From positions 1-64,000 of the forward strand of contig CACBYV010000002.1 of assembly GCA_902543575.1 (NCBI GenBank): a stretch of 64,000 nucleotides of DNA, in the 5' to 3' direction. The DNA comes from an uncultured Pelagibacteraceae bacterium. Its GTDB lineage: Bacteria; Pseudomonadota; Alphaproteobacteria; Pelagibacterales; Pelagibacteraceae. The notes beneath the pieces were generated by a model. It made no database searches and was not told the origin of the DNA. It saw only the letters and a program-made list of their open reading frames with translations. Both the position numbers and the translations under genes were made by a program. Below, piece by piece: positions 46,212 through 55,873 of this stretch. Position 1 is the first letter of the stretch; each line of letters starts with the position of its first letter.

Positions 46212-47305
46212 TTAAAAATTTTAAACTTTTAAATAATAAAACTGTATTTTATTTTAATGACAATAAGTTTGAAACATTTCCTAACATTTGGTTAAGGGAT
46301 CATATTAAAAATAAAGAAAACTGGGATTTTAAAACCAATCAAAGAATAACTTATACCGCAAATTTAGATATTAATATCAAAGTTAAAAAAGCAAAATTAT
46401 TAAAAAAAGGGAAATTTATTGAAATATTATGGTCTGATGAAAATAAACCAACCAAATATTCATATGAATTTTTAAAAAAAAATTCTTTAAAAAAAGAAGA
46501 AACTAAAAGTGATACTCAATTTTGGAAAGATAAAGACATAAAAAATCAAATTTTCATTAATTATAAGCAATTACAAACTAAAGTTGGATTTAAAAATTTA
46601 TTAAAAAAAATCCACATATATGGTTTTGCAGTCGTAAGAAATTGTTCAAAGAACTTAAACTCTGTTGAATATATAGCTAAAAAAATTGGTTATGTCAGAA
46701 ATTCAATTTTTGGAGGATTGTGGACTTTTGAATCAAATAATAAAAAAGCAGACAGTGCATATTCAAACCAAGAACTGAGACCACATACAGACTCTACATA
46801 TAGTAATGATGCTCCGGGTTTACAATTACTGCTTTGTTGTAAGTATGATGCTAAAGGTGGAGATTCTATAATGGTAGATGGTTTTAAATTGGCAAATGAA
46901 ATCAAACAAAAATATAAAAAACATTTTAAAACTTTAACAAATACAAAAGTTAAAGGTTCTTATATTGGTGATGGTGTTCGCCTTGAAGCAAAAAGACCAA
47001 TAATAAAATTAAATGAAAAAAATAATTTTGATCAAATTAGTTTTAACAATTACGATAGAGCACCTTTTAGAGAAAATAATCAGAAAACAATTAATTTTTA
47101 TAAAGCAATTAAAGTATTTGATACGATGGCAAACCAAAAGCAATATCAGTGGAGGCATATTTTAAAACCTGGTGAATTACTAATTTTTAATAATTGGAGA
47201 GTAATGCACGGTAGAGGCGCATTTTCAGGTATAAGAAAAATGGCTGGTTGCTATATCAATAAAGAAGATTTTGATAGCTGCTGTAGAATGAATAATATTA
47301 TCTAA
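46208..47305 (+). CDS. Gamma-butyrobetaine hydroxylase-like dioxygenase
   Basis: This 365-residue Fe(II)/2-oxoglutarate dioxygenase resembles gamma-butyrobetaine hydroxylase and trimethyllysine dioxygenase. The N-terminal domain carries the family-specific IWLRDH and the LKKGKFIEILWSDE strand but lacks the zinc-binding cysteines of the human enzyme. The catalytic domain has His193 and Asp195 (RPHTDSTYSNDAPGLQLL) and distal His334 (NNWRVMHGRGAF), with Arg residues downstream to bind 2-oxoglutarate. It is translationally coupled to aceF. The substrate is unknown and need not be a carnitine precursor. Confidence 0.85.
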   Translation: MIKNFKLLNNKTVFYFNDNKFETFPNIWLRDHIKNKENWDFKTNQRITYTANLDINIKVKKAKLLKKGKFIEILWSDENKPTKYSYEFLKKNSLKKEETKSDTQFWKDKDIKNQIFINYKQLQTKVGFKNLLKKIHIYGFAVVRNCSKNLNSVEYIAKKIGYVRNSIFGGLWTFESNNKKADSAYSNQELRPHTDSTYSNDAPGLQLLLCCKYDAKGGDSIMVDGFKLANEIKQKYKKHFKTLTNTKVKGSYIGDGVRLEAKRPIIKLNEKNNFDQISFNNYDRAPFRENNQKTINFYKAIKVFDTMANQKQYQWRHILKPGELLIFNNWRVMHGRGAFSGIRKMAGCYINKEDFDSCCRMNNII

Positions 47306-47319
47306 ATTTAATTAAATTA

Positions 47320-48219
47320 ATGTCCAAAACTACATCGCTAATATGCGCTTTGATAACAACATTTATTTGGGGCACTGCTTTCATTGCTCAAGACACAGGC
47401 ATGGACAATATTGGTCCATTAACATTCAATGCATCTAGATTTTTTGTTGGTTTTCTTACAGTCCTACCCATTGCTTTAATTTTAGAAAGAAAAAAAATTA
47501 ATTATGAAATCAATACTAATAAAAAATTATTTTTAAAATATTTATTTTTAATGGGTATATCATTATTTTTAGGCACTTACTTGCAGCAAGCCGCATTACA
47601 ATACACGAATATAGCTAATGCAGCTTTTTTCACAGTTTTTTATGTTCCATTAGTTCCAATTTTATTATTTTTTATTTATTCTATTAAAGTCCATTGGAGT
47701 CTTTGGCCTTCAATAGGTTTATGTATAATAGGTGTTTACCTATTAAGTGATTTTTCAAACTCAGAAATTATGATAGGTGATGCTTTGGTTATTCTATGCT
47801 CACTATTTTGGGCTTTACATATAATTTTCGCTGGAAAATTTATGGAGAAATTTAATATACCAATTTTTTATGCAGCATTACAAGCAGCTCTTGTTTTTGG
47901 TTTATCTCTTATATTTGCTTTTATTTTAGAGGAAGTAGTTATTACAAAAATTTTAACTGAGTATAGTTCAATATTATATGCAGGTGTCTTATCTGGAGGA
48001 ATTGCTTTTACTTTACAAATGTTTGCACAAAAAAATATTGAAGAAGCTCCAGCAGCAATAATTTACTCTCTTGAAGGTGTCTTTGCAACAATTGCTGGAT
48101 GGATTATTTTAAGTCAAGTTCTTAACATAAATAATATTATAGGATGTGTATTAATTCTTATTGCTGTAATATTTTCTCAAATTGCTCCAACGTCCAAAAA
48201 ATCACAAGTAAATAATTGA
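47320..48219 (+). CDS. EamA/DMT-family transporter
   Basis: This 299-residue protein has ten predicted helices in two EamA repeats: the first starts LICALITTFIWGTAFIAQD, the second has ALVILCSLFWALHIIFAGKF and the signature EAPAAIIYSLEGVFATIAGW. Family members export amino acids and related metabolites, and the substrate cannot be read off. It follows the dioxygenase by 14 nt and probably belongs to the same operon. It converges on uppP with an 18-bp overlap. Confidence 0.87.
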   Translation: MSKTTSLICALITTFIWGTAFIAQDTGMDNIGPLTFNASRFFVGFLTVLPIALILERKKINYEINTNKKLFLKYLFLMGISLFLGTYLQQAALQYTNIANAAFFTVFYVPLVPILLFFIYSIKVHWSLWPSIGLCIIGVYLLSDFSNSEIMIGDALVILCSLFWALHIIFAGKFMEKFNIPIFYAALQAALVFGLSLIFAFILEEVVITKILTEYSSILYAGVLSGGIAFTLQMFAQKNIEEAPAAIIYSLEGVFATIAGWIILSQVLNINNIIGCVLILIAVIFSQIAPTSKKSQVNN

Positions 48220-48969
48220 AAAAAGAACAATACTTAAAACTATTCTATAAATAACAAAAAAACTCAAACTAAACATTTTAACATAAATAAGAAAATATTT
48301 AATTGTAAAATAAGAAAATAAAAATGAAGCTGAAGTAGAAAAAATAAATATAGCATCAAAATTTATTTGATCATAAATAACATCTTTAAATCCCAAAACA
48401 CTTGCACCGGCTAAAGCTGGAATAGACAAATAAAAAGCTATCTTTGATGATTCAACTCTGTCAAATTTTAAAAATCTTGAAGCTGTAATTACTATACCTG
48501 ATCTACTGACTCCTGGAATAATAGATAAAATCTGAAATAACCCTATTATAATAATACTTTTAATATTTAATTCTGAAGAAATTTTATTTTTCAATTCAAA
48601 CTTATCTGAAAAGTATAATAAAATTCCAAAAATCAAAGTTGTCCAAGCGACAACTTTTAAGTTTCTAAATTGATCAATTAAATTTGTGGAGTAAAAAATA
48701 TAACCAACAATTACTAATGGTATAGACCCAAGAATTATTAGTAGAAATATATTTTTATTATTAATGATATTTATTAATTCTTTTCTAAAAAATAAAATAA
48801 TTGCTAACAAGGAACCTAAATGCAGACTAATATCTAATTGTAGGTTGCTAACATTGAAGTCACTTAATCTTGATATAATTAAAAGATGTGCAGACGAGCT
48901 AACAGGAATAAATTCAGATATTCCTTGAATAATTGATAAAATTAGTGTCTCTACATATTTTGAAATCAT
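48202..48969 (-). CDS. uppP: Undecaprenyl-diphosphatase
   Basis: UppP recycles the undecaprenyl carrier lipid by removing the terminal phosphate. From the ATG at 48969 (255 residues) the protein starts ISKYVETLILSIIQGISEF, matching the family; the longer frame opening at 49032 is unlikely. The first motif is GISEFIPVSSSAHL, followed by the second motif PGVSRSGIVITASRFL, with eight or so helices. It is the only cell-wall carrier gene in the window. Confidence 0.92.
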   Translation of the reverse strand: MISKYVETLILSIIQGISEFIPVSSSAHLLIISRLSDFNVSNLQLDISLHLGSLLAIILFFRKELINIINNKNIFLLIILGSIPLVIVGYIFYSTNLIDQFRNLKVVAWTTLIFGILLYFSDKFELKNKISSELNIKSIIIIGLFQILSIIPGVSRSGIVITASRFLKFDRVESSKIAFYLSIPALAGASVLGFKDVIYDQINFDAIFIFSTSASFLFSYFTIKYFLIYVKMFSLSFFVIYRIVLSIVLFSIIYL

Positions 48970-49130
48970 TAGATCCAATACTTCATAATGAAATTGTAAC
49001 CAAATTAAAGCAATTACATATTTGCATATCATCTATGCATAATAAGAAAAAACCTCTGATTTACTTAATTTTTGTGAAATATTAGTCAATATTTATGACC
49101 TTGTAATTGTTTATTATTAAATTTTTATCG

Positions 49131-49137
49131 TATATAC
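49131..49137 (+). promoter_or_regulatory. gltD -10-like TATATAC element
   Basis: TATATAC at 49131-49137 with TTGTTT at 49107-49112 (18-nt spacing to TATATA) forms a plausible promoter. Ten nt separate it from the ATG at 49148, predicting an almost leaderless mRNA. Upstream lie two perfect inverted repeats at 49023-49039 and 49077-49094 that could bind a regulator. Confidence 0.45.
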
Positions 49138-49147
49138 AGCGTCCACC

Positions 49148-50581
49148 ATGTCAGAAAAAATGCTTAAGTTTGTTGATATAGGTCAACAAAATCCACCTAA
49201 AAGAGATATATCCGAGCGAAAAGAGGATTTTGATGAAATATATCAAGAATTTCTAAAAGATAGAGCTGTTCAGCAGTCAAGCAGATGTTCCCAATGTGGA
49301 GTACCATTTTGCCAAGTTCATTGTCCATTAAGTAACAATATACCAGATTGGCTTAAACTAACTGCTGAGGGAAGATATGAGGAAGCTTATCAATTATCAC
49401 AAAGCACAAACAACATGCCAGAAGTTTGTGGAAGAATTTGCCCCCAGGATAGGCTGTGTGAAGGAAATTGTGTAATAGAGCAATCGGGTCATGGAACAGT
49501 AACTATTGGATCAATAGAAAAATATATCACAGAGAAAGCTTGGGAAAATGGTTGGGTTAAACCAATAGAAATAAATAGTGAAAAAAACGAGAGTGTAGGA
49601 ATTATAGGTTCTGGTCCTGCCGGAATTGCTTGTGGAGAACAACTCAGAAAAAAAGGATACAAGGTAACCATATATGATCGTTACGACAGAGCTGGAGGGC
49701 TACTAATATATGGTATCCCAGGATTTAAATTAGAAAAGCATGTTGTTCAAAGAAGAATAAAACTTTTGGAAGAAAGCGGAATAAAATTTGTCTTAAACTT
49801 TGAAGTTGGAAAAGATTCCAGCTTAACGGAGTTAAGAGAAAAACATGATGCAATTTTAATAGCTACAGGAGTTTATAAAGCGAGAGAAGTTAATCTACCT
49901 GGTAACGATTTGAGTAATATTTTCCCTGCCATGGAATTTTTGACAGCATCAAATAAAAAAGGACTAGGTGATAAAGTTGAGTTGTTTGATAACGGAACTT
50001 TAAATGCTGAAGGCAAAGATGTTGTGGTAATTGGAGGTGGCGATACAGCAATGGACTGCTTAAGGACTTCGGTAAGACAGAATGCTAAATCTGTAAAATG
50101 TTTATATAGAAGAGATAGAGAAAATATGCCAGGATCAGCAAGAGAAGTTGGCAATGCAGAGGAAGAAGGTGTTGAATTCATTTGGTTAACAAGCCCTAAA
50201 GAGTTTAAGGGAACAAATAAAATTGAAAGTGTAGTTGTTAATAAAATGAAATTGGGTGAGCCAGATGATAGTGGTAGAAGAAAACCAGTTGTTGAAGAAA
50301 ATTCAGATTTTGAAATTAAAGCTGATCTTGTAATCAAAGCACTCGGATTTGATCCAGAAGATCTTCCAAAATTATTTAATGAAGAAAAATTACAAGTATC
50401 AAGATGGGGAACAATAAAAGCGGATTTTGATACAATGGAAACTAGTATAGAGGGAGTTTTTGCAGCTGGAGATATAGTTCGTGGAGCATCTTTAGTGGTT
50501 TGGGGCATAAAAGACGGAAGAGATGCTGCAACATCAATTGATAATTATTTACAAAGTAAACAAAATCTTAGAGTTGCTTAA
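49148..50581 (+). CDS. gltD: Glutamate synthase small subunit
   Basis: GltD supplies electrons from NADPH to GltB through FAD and iron-sulfur clusters. The 477-residue protein has an N-terminal ferredoxin-like domain with two cysteine groups (SSRCSQCGVPFCQVHCP and CGRICPQDRLCEGNC) and the FAD-binding GIIGSGPAGIACGEQLR. The NADPH-binding GGGDTAMDCLRTS and GVFAAGDIVRGASL complete the pattern. It directly precedes gltB, sharing one base (TAATG). Confidence 0.96.
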   Translation: MSEKMLKFVDIGQQNPPKRDISERKEDFDEIYQEFLKDRAVQQSSRCSQCGVPFCQVHCPLSNNIPDWLKLTAEGRYEEAYQLSQSTNNMPEVCGRICPQDRLCEGNCVIEQSGHGTVTIGSIEKYITEKAWENGWVKPIEINSEKNESVGIIGSGPAGIACGEQLRKKGYKVTIYDRYDRAGGLLIYGIPGFKLEKHVVQRRIKLLEESGIKFVLNFEVGKDSSLTELREKHDAILIATGVYKAREVNLPGNDLSNIFPAMEFLTASNKKGLGDKVELFDNGTLNAEGKDVVVIGGGDTAMDCLRTSVRQNAKSVKCLYRRDRENMPGSAREVGNAEEEGVEFIWLTSPKEFKGTNKIESVVVNKMKLGEPDDSGRRKPVVEENSDFEIKADLVIKALGFDPEDLPKLFNEEKLQVSRWGTIKADFDTMETSIEGVFAAGDIVRGASLVVWGIKDGRDAATSIDNYLQSKQNLRVA

Positions 50582-53500
50582 TGAAGTTAAGAAATAAAAA
50601 TTTAAAAATTTTAAAAAGTAATCATGTTTACTCAGAAGAAATGGAACATGATGCATGTGGTGTAGGTTTAGTAGCATCCACCGAAGGCCTAAAATCAAGA
50701 AAAGTCGTAGAATATGGAATCGATGCCTTAAAAGCTGTTTGGCATAGGGGTGCAATCGATGCAGACGGAAAAACAGGAGATGGTGCTGGAATTCATATTG
50801 AAATTCCTAAAGATTTCTTTGAGGAAAAAATTGAAGTCACTGGTCATAAACATGATAATTCTGAACTATGTGTGGGTATGATTTTCTTACCAAGAAATGA
50901 TTATAGCGCTCAAGAGCAATGTAGAACTATTGTTGAGAGTGAACTAACAAAGAGAAATTTTAGTATATACGGCTGGAGACAAGTTCCTGTTGATCCCTCT
51001 GTCTTAGGAGAAAAAGCTGAACAAACAAGACCTGAAATTACTCAAGTATTGTTCACATACAATGACAAAAAAGTTGTCAATAAATCTCTGGAACAAAAAT
51101 TGTATGAAACTAGAAGAGTAATTGAAAAAGAAGCTCTCAATAATCAATTAAATAATTTTTACATATGTTCATTTAGTTCTAAATCTATCATTTATAAAGG
51201 AATGTTTTTAGCAGAAGCTTTGTCAGATTTTTATACTGATTTAAAAGATGAAAGATTTATATCTAGGTATGCAATATTTCACCAAAGATTTTCAACCAAT
51301 ACTGCGCCTAGTTGGGATTTAGCTCAACCGTTTAGATCTATAGCGCATAATGGTGAAATAAATACCCTTAAAGGAAATGTTAATTGGATGAAGGTTCACG
51401 AAGAAGAAATGTTTAGTCCAGTTTTCGAAGATATAGAGAATCTTAAACCTGTAATACCAGCTGGAAATTCTGACTCTGCATCATTAGATAATGTTTTTGA
51501 GTTATTAAATATTTCTGGACAGCCTGCTCCTCTAGCAAAATTAATGTTAATACCAGACGCTTGGTCAAAAAAAAATAAGGTATTAAAAAAAGATCATCAA
51601 CAACTTTTCAATTTTTTAAATAGTACCATGGAGCCTTGGGATGGGCCAGCTGCTATAGCTGCAACAGATAATGAATGGGTAATTGTTGCAACTGATAGAA
51701 ATGGATTAAGACCACTTAGATATACAGTGACAAGAGACAAACTTCTTTTTGCAGGAAGTGAAACAGGAATGATAGATTTAAATGAGAAAAAAATTGTATC
51801 TAAAGGAAGATTAGGACCTGGAGAAATATTAGGAGTAAGAATAGAAAAAGGCAAAGTATATTCAAACGATGAAATAAAAAACTACCTTTCAAAAGAATAT
51901 AAGCATTACAACAATCAGATTATTGATCTTGATAAAAAATTAGAGGCAGAAACTGAAAAAGTAGAGCTAGAAGGCCAAAGTTTGAGGAATTTTCAACATT
52001 GTTTTGGATATAGCATAGAAGATTTAGAATTAATTCTTCATCCAATGGCAGAAGATGCTAAAGAAGCAACAGGCTCAATGGGTGATGACACACCTTTAGC
52101 AGTTTTATCTGACAAATATAGACCACTATATCATTACTTTAGACAAAACTTTAGTCAGGTTACAAATCCACCAATTGATTCTCTTAGAGAAAATAAAGTT
52201 ATGAGTTTAAAGACAAGATTTGGAAACCTTGGTAATATTTTAGATTTTAGTAAATTAACTAAAGACAATATTTATGTCTTAAATAGTCCGATATTATCAA
52301 ATGCACAATTTGAAAAATTTTTGAAATTCTTTGGAAATAATAATAAAGTTTTAGATTGTACATTTAGCAAGGATGATGATTTAGAGACATCAATAAATTT
52401 ACTCAAAGTTAAATCTGAACAAGCTGTTAGAGAAGGAATTAAACAGATAATATTATCAGATAAAAATATTTCAGAAAATAGAATGCCAATGCCGATGCTT
52501 TTATGTATAGGGGCAATAAATACACACTTAGTTAAATTAGGTTTAAGAGGTTATGTTTCTATTAATGTTCAAACTGGAGATGCTTTAGATACTCACTCTT
52601 TTGCAACATTAATTGGTGTTGGTGCTACTACAGTGAACCCTTATTTAGCTTTTGATAGCTTACATCAAAGACATTCTAAGAAATTATTTGGAAATTTCAC
52701 TTTTGATGAATGTGTTTCAAGATACATTAAATCAGTCAATCTCGGTCTTCTTAAAATAATGTCTAAAATGGGAATTTCTGTTTTAAGTTCTTACAGAGGT
52801 GGATGTAATTTTGAAACTGTGGGACTAAGCAGAACAATTGTGAAAGATTACTTTCCTGGAATGTTATCAAAGATTTCTGGAATTGGTTTAAAAGGAATAG
52901 AAAAGAAAATTAGAACTATACACGAAGAAGCATTTTTCAATAATTCAAATATTTTACCAATTGGAGGTATTTACAGATATAGAAAAAATGGTGAAACACA
53001 CCAGTATCAAGGCAAACTAATTCATTTACTACAAACTGCGGTTGGACAAGGATCTTATGAAATATATAAAAAATACACAAAAGGTATTTACAATCTAAAT
53101 CCAATAAGTTTAAGAGATTTAGTTGATTTTAAATCTAAAAATCCAATCGATATATCTAATGTTGAGCCTGCATCTAATATATTAAAAAGATTTGGAAGTG
53201 GAAGTATGTCCCATGGAGCTTTATCTAAAGAAGCACATGAAACTCTTGCTGTTGGTATGAACAGAATTAAAGGGGCATCTTGTAGTGGTGAAGGTGGAGA
53301 AGATGAAAAAAGATTTAAGATTATGGAGAATGGAGATAGTGCAAATTCAAGGGTTAAACAAATTGCATCAGCTAGATTTGGAGTAACAATTAATTACTTA
53401 AATAATTGTAATGAGATTGAAATCAAAATTGCACAGGGTGCTAAACCAGGTGAAGGTGGACAATTACCAGGTTTTAAAGTTACGGATGAAATTGCGAGAT

Positions 53501-55077
53501 TGAGACACTCAACGCCAGGAGTTACATTAATATCACCTCCACCACATCATGATATTTACTCAATAGAAGATCTAGCTCAATTAATTTATGATTTAAAACA
53601 AATAAATCCTAAGGCAAGGGTTGGAGTTAAATTAGTTGCTTCATCAGGAATTGGAACGATAGCTGCTGGAGTTGCAAAAGCTAAAGCAGACATAATTTTA
53701 ATCTCAGGGCACTCAGGAGGTACAGGAGCTACTCCACAGACAAGCGTTAAATATGTTGGAGTTCCTTGGGAGATGGGATTAACAGAAGCAAATCAGGTAT
53801 TGACTTTAAATAACTTGAGACATCAAGTGACGCTTAGAACTGACGGTGGTATAAAAACAGGAAGAGATGTTGTAATTGCAGCCATGATGGGAGCAGAAGA
53901 ATTTGGCGTAGCAACAACTGCTTTAGTCGCAATGGGATGTATAATGGTCAGACAATGTCATTCAAATACATGTCCAGTGGGTGTTTGCACACAAGATGAT
54001 AAATTAAGAGAGAAATTTACAGGAACTCCTGAAAAAGTAGTAAACCTTTTTACATTTATAGCAGAGGAAGTAAGAGAAATACTTGCTGATCTTGGTTTCA
54101 AATCTTTAAATGAAGTAATTGGAAGAACTGACTTACTGAGGCAAGTAAGCAAAGGATCACCAAACTTGGATGATCTAGACTTAAATCCTCTTTTTGTTCA
54201 GGCAGATCCTGGAAAAAATAAAAGATATTGTGAGAAACCTGAAATTAATTCGGTTCCAGATACTTTAGATCAAAAATTATGGCCAGAAATAGAGGACAAA
54301 ATAGATAAAAAAGAAAAAATAAATCAAGAATTTGATATTCAAAATACTGATAGAGCAGTTGGTACTAGAATTTCTTATCATTTATACAAAAAATTTGGAA
54401 ATAACAATCTTGATGAAAATTCGATCGAATTAAATTTTAAAGGTTCGGCAGGCCAATCCTTTGGTGCTTTTGCTATCAAAGGATTAAAACTAATTTTAAA
54501 AGGGGATGCAAATGATTATGTTGCCAAAGGATTATCAGGTGGAACTATTGTGATTAAATTACAAGATGAAAGCAACCTTGTTTCAAATGAAAATACTATT
54601 ATTGGAAATACTGTTTTATATGGAGCTACTTCAGGAAAATTATTAGCTGCAGGACAAGCAGGAGAGAGATTTGCTGTTAGAAATTCAGGTGCAACTGCAG
54701 TAGTAGAAGGTTGTGATTCAAATGGTTGTGAATACATGACAGGTGGAAACATTATTATATTAGGAGATATTGGTGATAATTTTGGAGCTGGCATGACAGG
54801 AGGTATGGCATTTATTTATGACCCTGAAAATCAATTTGATAAAAAAGTAAATCCTGAAAGTGTAGTTTGGCAAACTCCAGAAACTAAATTTTGGATTGAG
54901 CACCTAAGGAAATTAATTCAAGAGCATGCGACAGAAACAAATTCAACAATCTCGAAAACAATTGTTGAGAATTTTGAAAATGAAATAAATAATTTCGTCC
55001 AAGTTTGTCCAAAAGAAATGTTAGATAAGTTAGAAAATCCTATATCAAATAAAAAATTAGTCGGTCAAGCTAGTTAG
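50581..55077 (+). CDS. gltB: Glutamate synthase large subunit
   Basis: GltB transfers the amide of glutamine to 2-oxoglutarate, giving two glutamates, the main route of ammonium assimilation with glutamine synthetase. The 1498 residues begin with a 25-residue propeptide ahead of catalytic Cys26 (HDACGVGLVAS, class II glutaminase). Then come the central domain, the FMN/synthase domain (SGHSGGTGATPQTS, and CIMVRQCHSNTCPVGVC holding the 3Fe-4S cysteines) and the C-terminal beta-helix. Its 3' end overlaps the convergent hydrolase gene by 8 bp. Confidence 0.97.
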   Translation: MKLRNKNLKILKSNHVYSEEMEHDACGVGLVASTEGLKSRKVVEYGIDALKAVWHRGAIDADGKTGDGAGIHIEIPKDFFEEKIEVTGHKHDNSELCVGMIFLPRNDYSAQEQCRTIVESELTKRNFSIYGWRQVPVDPSVLGEKAEQTRPEITQVLFTYNDKKVVNKSLEQKLYETRRVIEKEALNNQLNNFYICSFSSKSIIYKGMFLAEALSDFYTDLKDERFISRYAIFHQRFSTNTAPSWDLAQPFRSIAHNGEINTLKGNVNWMKVHEEEMFSPVFEDIENLKPVIPAGNSDSASLDNVFELLNISGQPAPLAKLMLIPDAWSKKNKVLKKDHQQLFNFLNSTMEPWDGPAAIAATDNEWVIVATDRNGLRPLRYTVTRDKLLFAGSETGMIDLNEKKIVSKGRLGPGEILGVRIEKGKVYSNDEIKNYLSKEYKHYNNQIIDLDKKLEAETEKVELEGQSLRNFQHCFGYSIEDLELILHPMAEDAKEATGSMGDDTPLAVLSDKYRPLYHYFRQNFSQVTNPPIDSLRENKVMSLKTRFGNLGNILDFSKLTKDNIYVLNSPILSNAQFEKFLKFFGNNNKVLDCTFSKDDDLETSINLLKVKSEQAVREGIKQIILSDKNISENRMPMPMLLCIGAINTHLVKLGLRGYVSINVQTGDALDTHSFATLIGVGATTVNPYLAFDSLHQRHSKKLFGNFTFDECVSRYIKSVNLGLLKIMSKMGISVLSSYRGGCNFETVGLSRTIVKDYFPGMLSKISGIGLKGIEKKIRTIHEEAFFNNSNILPIGGIYRYRKNGETHQYQGKLIHLLQTAVGQGSYEIYKKYTKGIYNLNPISLRDLVDFKSKNPIDISNVEPASNILKRFGSGSMSHGALSKEAHETLAVGMNRIKGASCSGEGGEDEKRFKIMENGDSANSRVKQIASARFGVTINYLNNCNEIEIKIAQGAKPGEGGQLPGFKVTDEIARLRHSTPGVTLISPPPHHDIYSIEDLAQLIYDLKQINPKARVGVKLVASSGIGTIAAGVAKAKADIILISGHSGGTGATPQTSVKYVGVPWEMGLTEANQVLTLNNLRHQVTLRTDGGIKTGRDVVIAAMMGAEEFGVATTALVAMGCIMVRQCHSNTCPVGVCTQDDKLREKFTGTPEKVVNLFTFIAEEVREILADLGFKSLNEVIGRTDLLRQVSKGSPNLDDLDLNPLFVQADPGKNKRYCEKPEINSVPDTLDQKLWPEIEDKIDKKEKINQEFDIQNTDRAVGTRISYHLYKKFGNNNLDENSIELNFKGSAGQSFGAFAIKGLKLILKGDANDYVAKGLSGGTIVIKLQDESNLVSNENTIIGNTVLYGATSGKLLAAGQAGERFAVRNSGATAVVEGCDSNGCEYMTGGNIIILGDIGDNFGAGMTGGMAFIYDPENQFDKKVNPESVVWQTPETKFWIEHLRKLIQEHATETNSTISKTIVENFENEINNFVQVCPKEMLDKLENPISNKKLVGQAS

Positions 55078-55831
55078 TATTTTTAATAATATTATCTAAC
55101 TCTTTACAAATAATATTTAGATTTTTTTTTGACGAGAGACTATGGTCACCCTTCTTAATTATATTTAATTTTTTTTTTGCTCTGCTGAAGATTTTTAAAA
55201 CTTCTCTTGAATATTTAATTGGTACAACTTCATCTTTTTGACCATGGACCATAGTAACGGGTATTTTCATTGGAATTTTAACATTCAAAACTTTATTTTG
55301 TTTTTTTCTTCCATCTTTAATTAATTGATTAGTTATGAGATACTCATAATCACCATTTTTAATTTTGCTAATACCTTTTTTGATAATTTCACTCTTTGTC
55401 TTTTTTGAAAATTTTTTCCACATTATTCTTGTTAAAAATTCTGGAGCGGAGCCAATTCCCATAAAGCCTTTAATCTGTTTCTTAATTGATTTAAATAATA
55501 ATAAAGAAATCCAAGCACCCATACTAGAACCTATTAAAATTATATCATTTTTTTTAACTATATTCTTAATAGTCTGTTCTGCATCATTTGCCCAAGTGGA
55601 AATATTCCCTTTTGTAAATTCACCTGAAGATTTTCCGTATCCAGAATATTCTAGTGCCAAAAAACCCAATTTATTTTTTTTAGCATAGTTTAAAAATCTT
55701 TTAGGTTTATCTCCCTCTATATCGGATGCAAAACCTGGTAAAAATATAATATAAAGATTTTTCTTATAATAATTGCTTATATATCTTAGTTTTTTTGTTT
55801 TAGAAATTTTTAGAAATTTAAATTTTTTCAT
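55070..55831 (-). CDS. Alpha/beta hydrolase
   Basis: This 253-residue serine hydrolase resembles the YfhR/BEM46-like cytosolic group. The oxyanion region is IIFLPGFASDIEGDKPKRF, the nucleophile is Ser103 in GSSMGAWISL, the acid lies in HGQKDEVVP and the histidine in KKGDHSLS. It has no signal peptide. The substrate is unknown. It is a lone minus-strand gene between gltB and the glycosyltransferase, and its 3' end overlaps gltB by 8 bp. Confidence 0.82.
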   Translation of the reverse strand: MKKFKFLKISKTKKLRYISNYYKKNLYIIFLPGFASDIEGDKPKRFLNYAKKNKLGFLALEYSGYGKSSGEFTKGNISTWANDAEQTIKNIVKKNDIILIGSSMGAWISLLLFKSIKKQIKGFMGIGSAPEFLTRIMWKKFSKKTKSEIIKKGISKIKNGDYEYLITNQLIKDGRKKQNKVLNVKIPMKIPVTMVHGQKDEVVPIKYSREVLKIFSRAKKKLNIIKKGDHSLSSKKNLNIICKELDNIIKNTN

Positions 55832-55873
55832 ATAAAGTATTAAAATTGATTTGAAATATTATAACTCTACCAT

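Noticed and set aside
49873-50508. 211-codon open frame opposite gltD
   Set aside because: It is antisense to a clear glutamate synthase subunit, is Ser/Pro/Leu-rich like other shadow frames here and has no recognisable domain or start signal.
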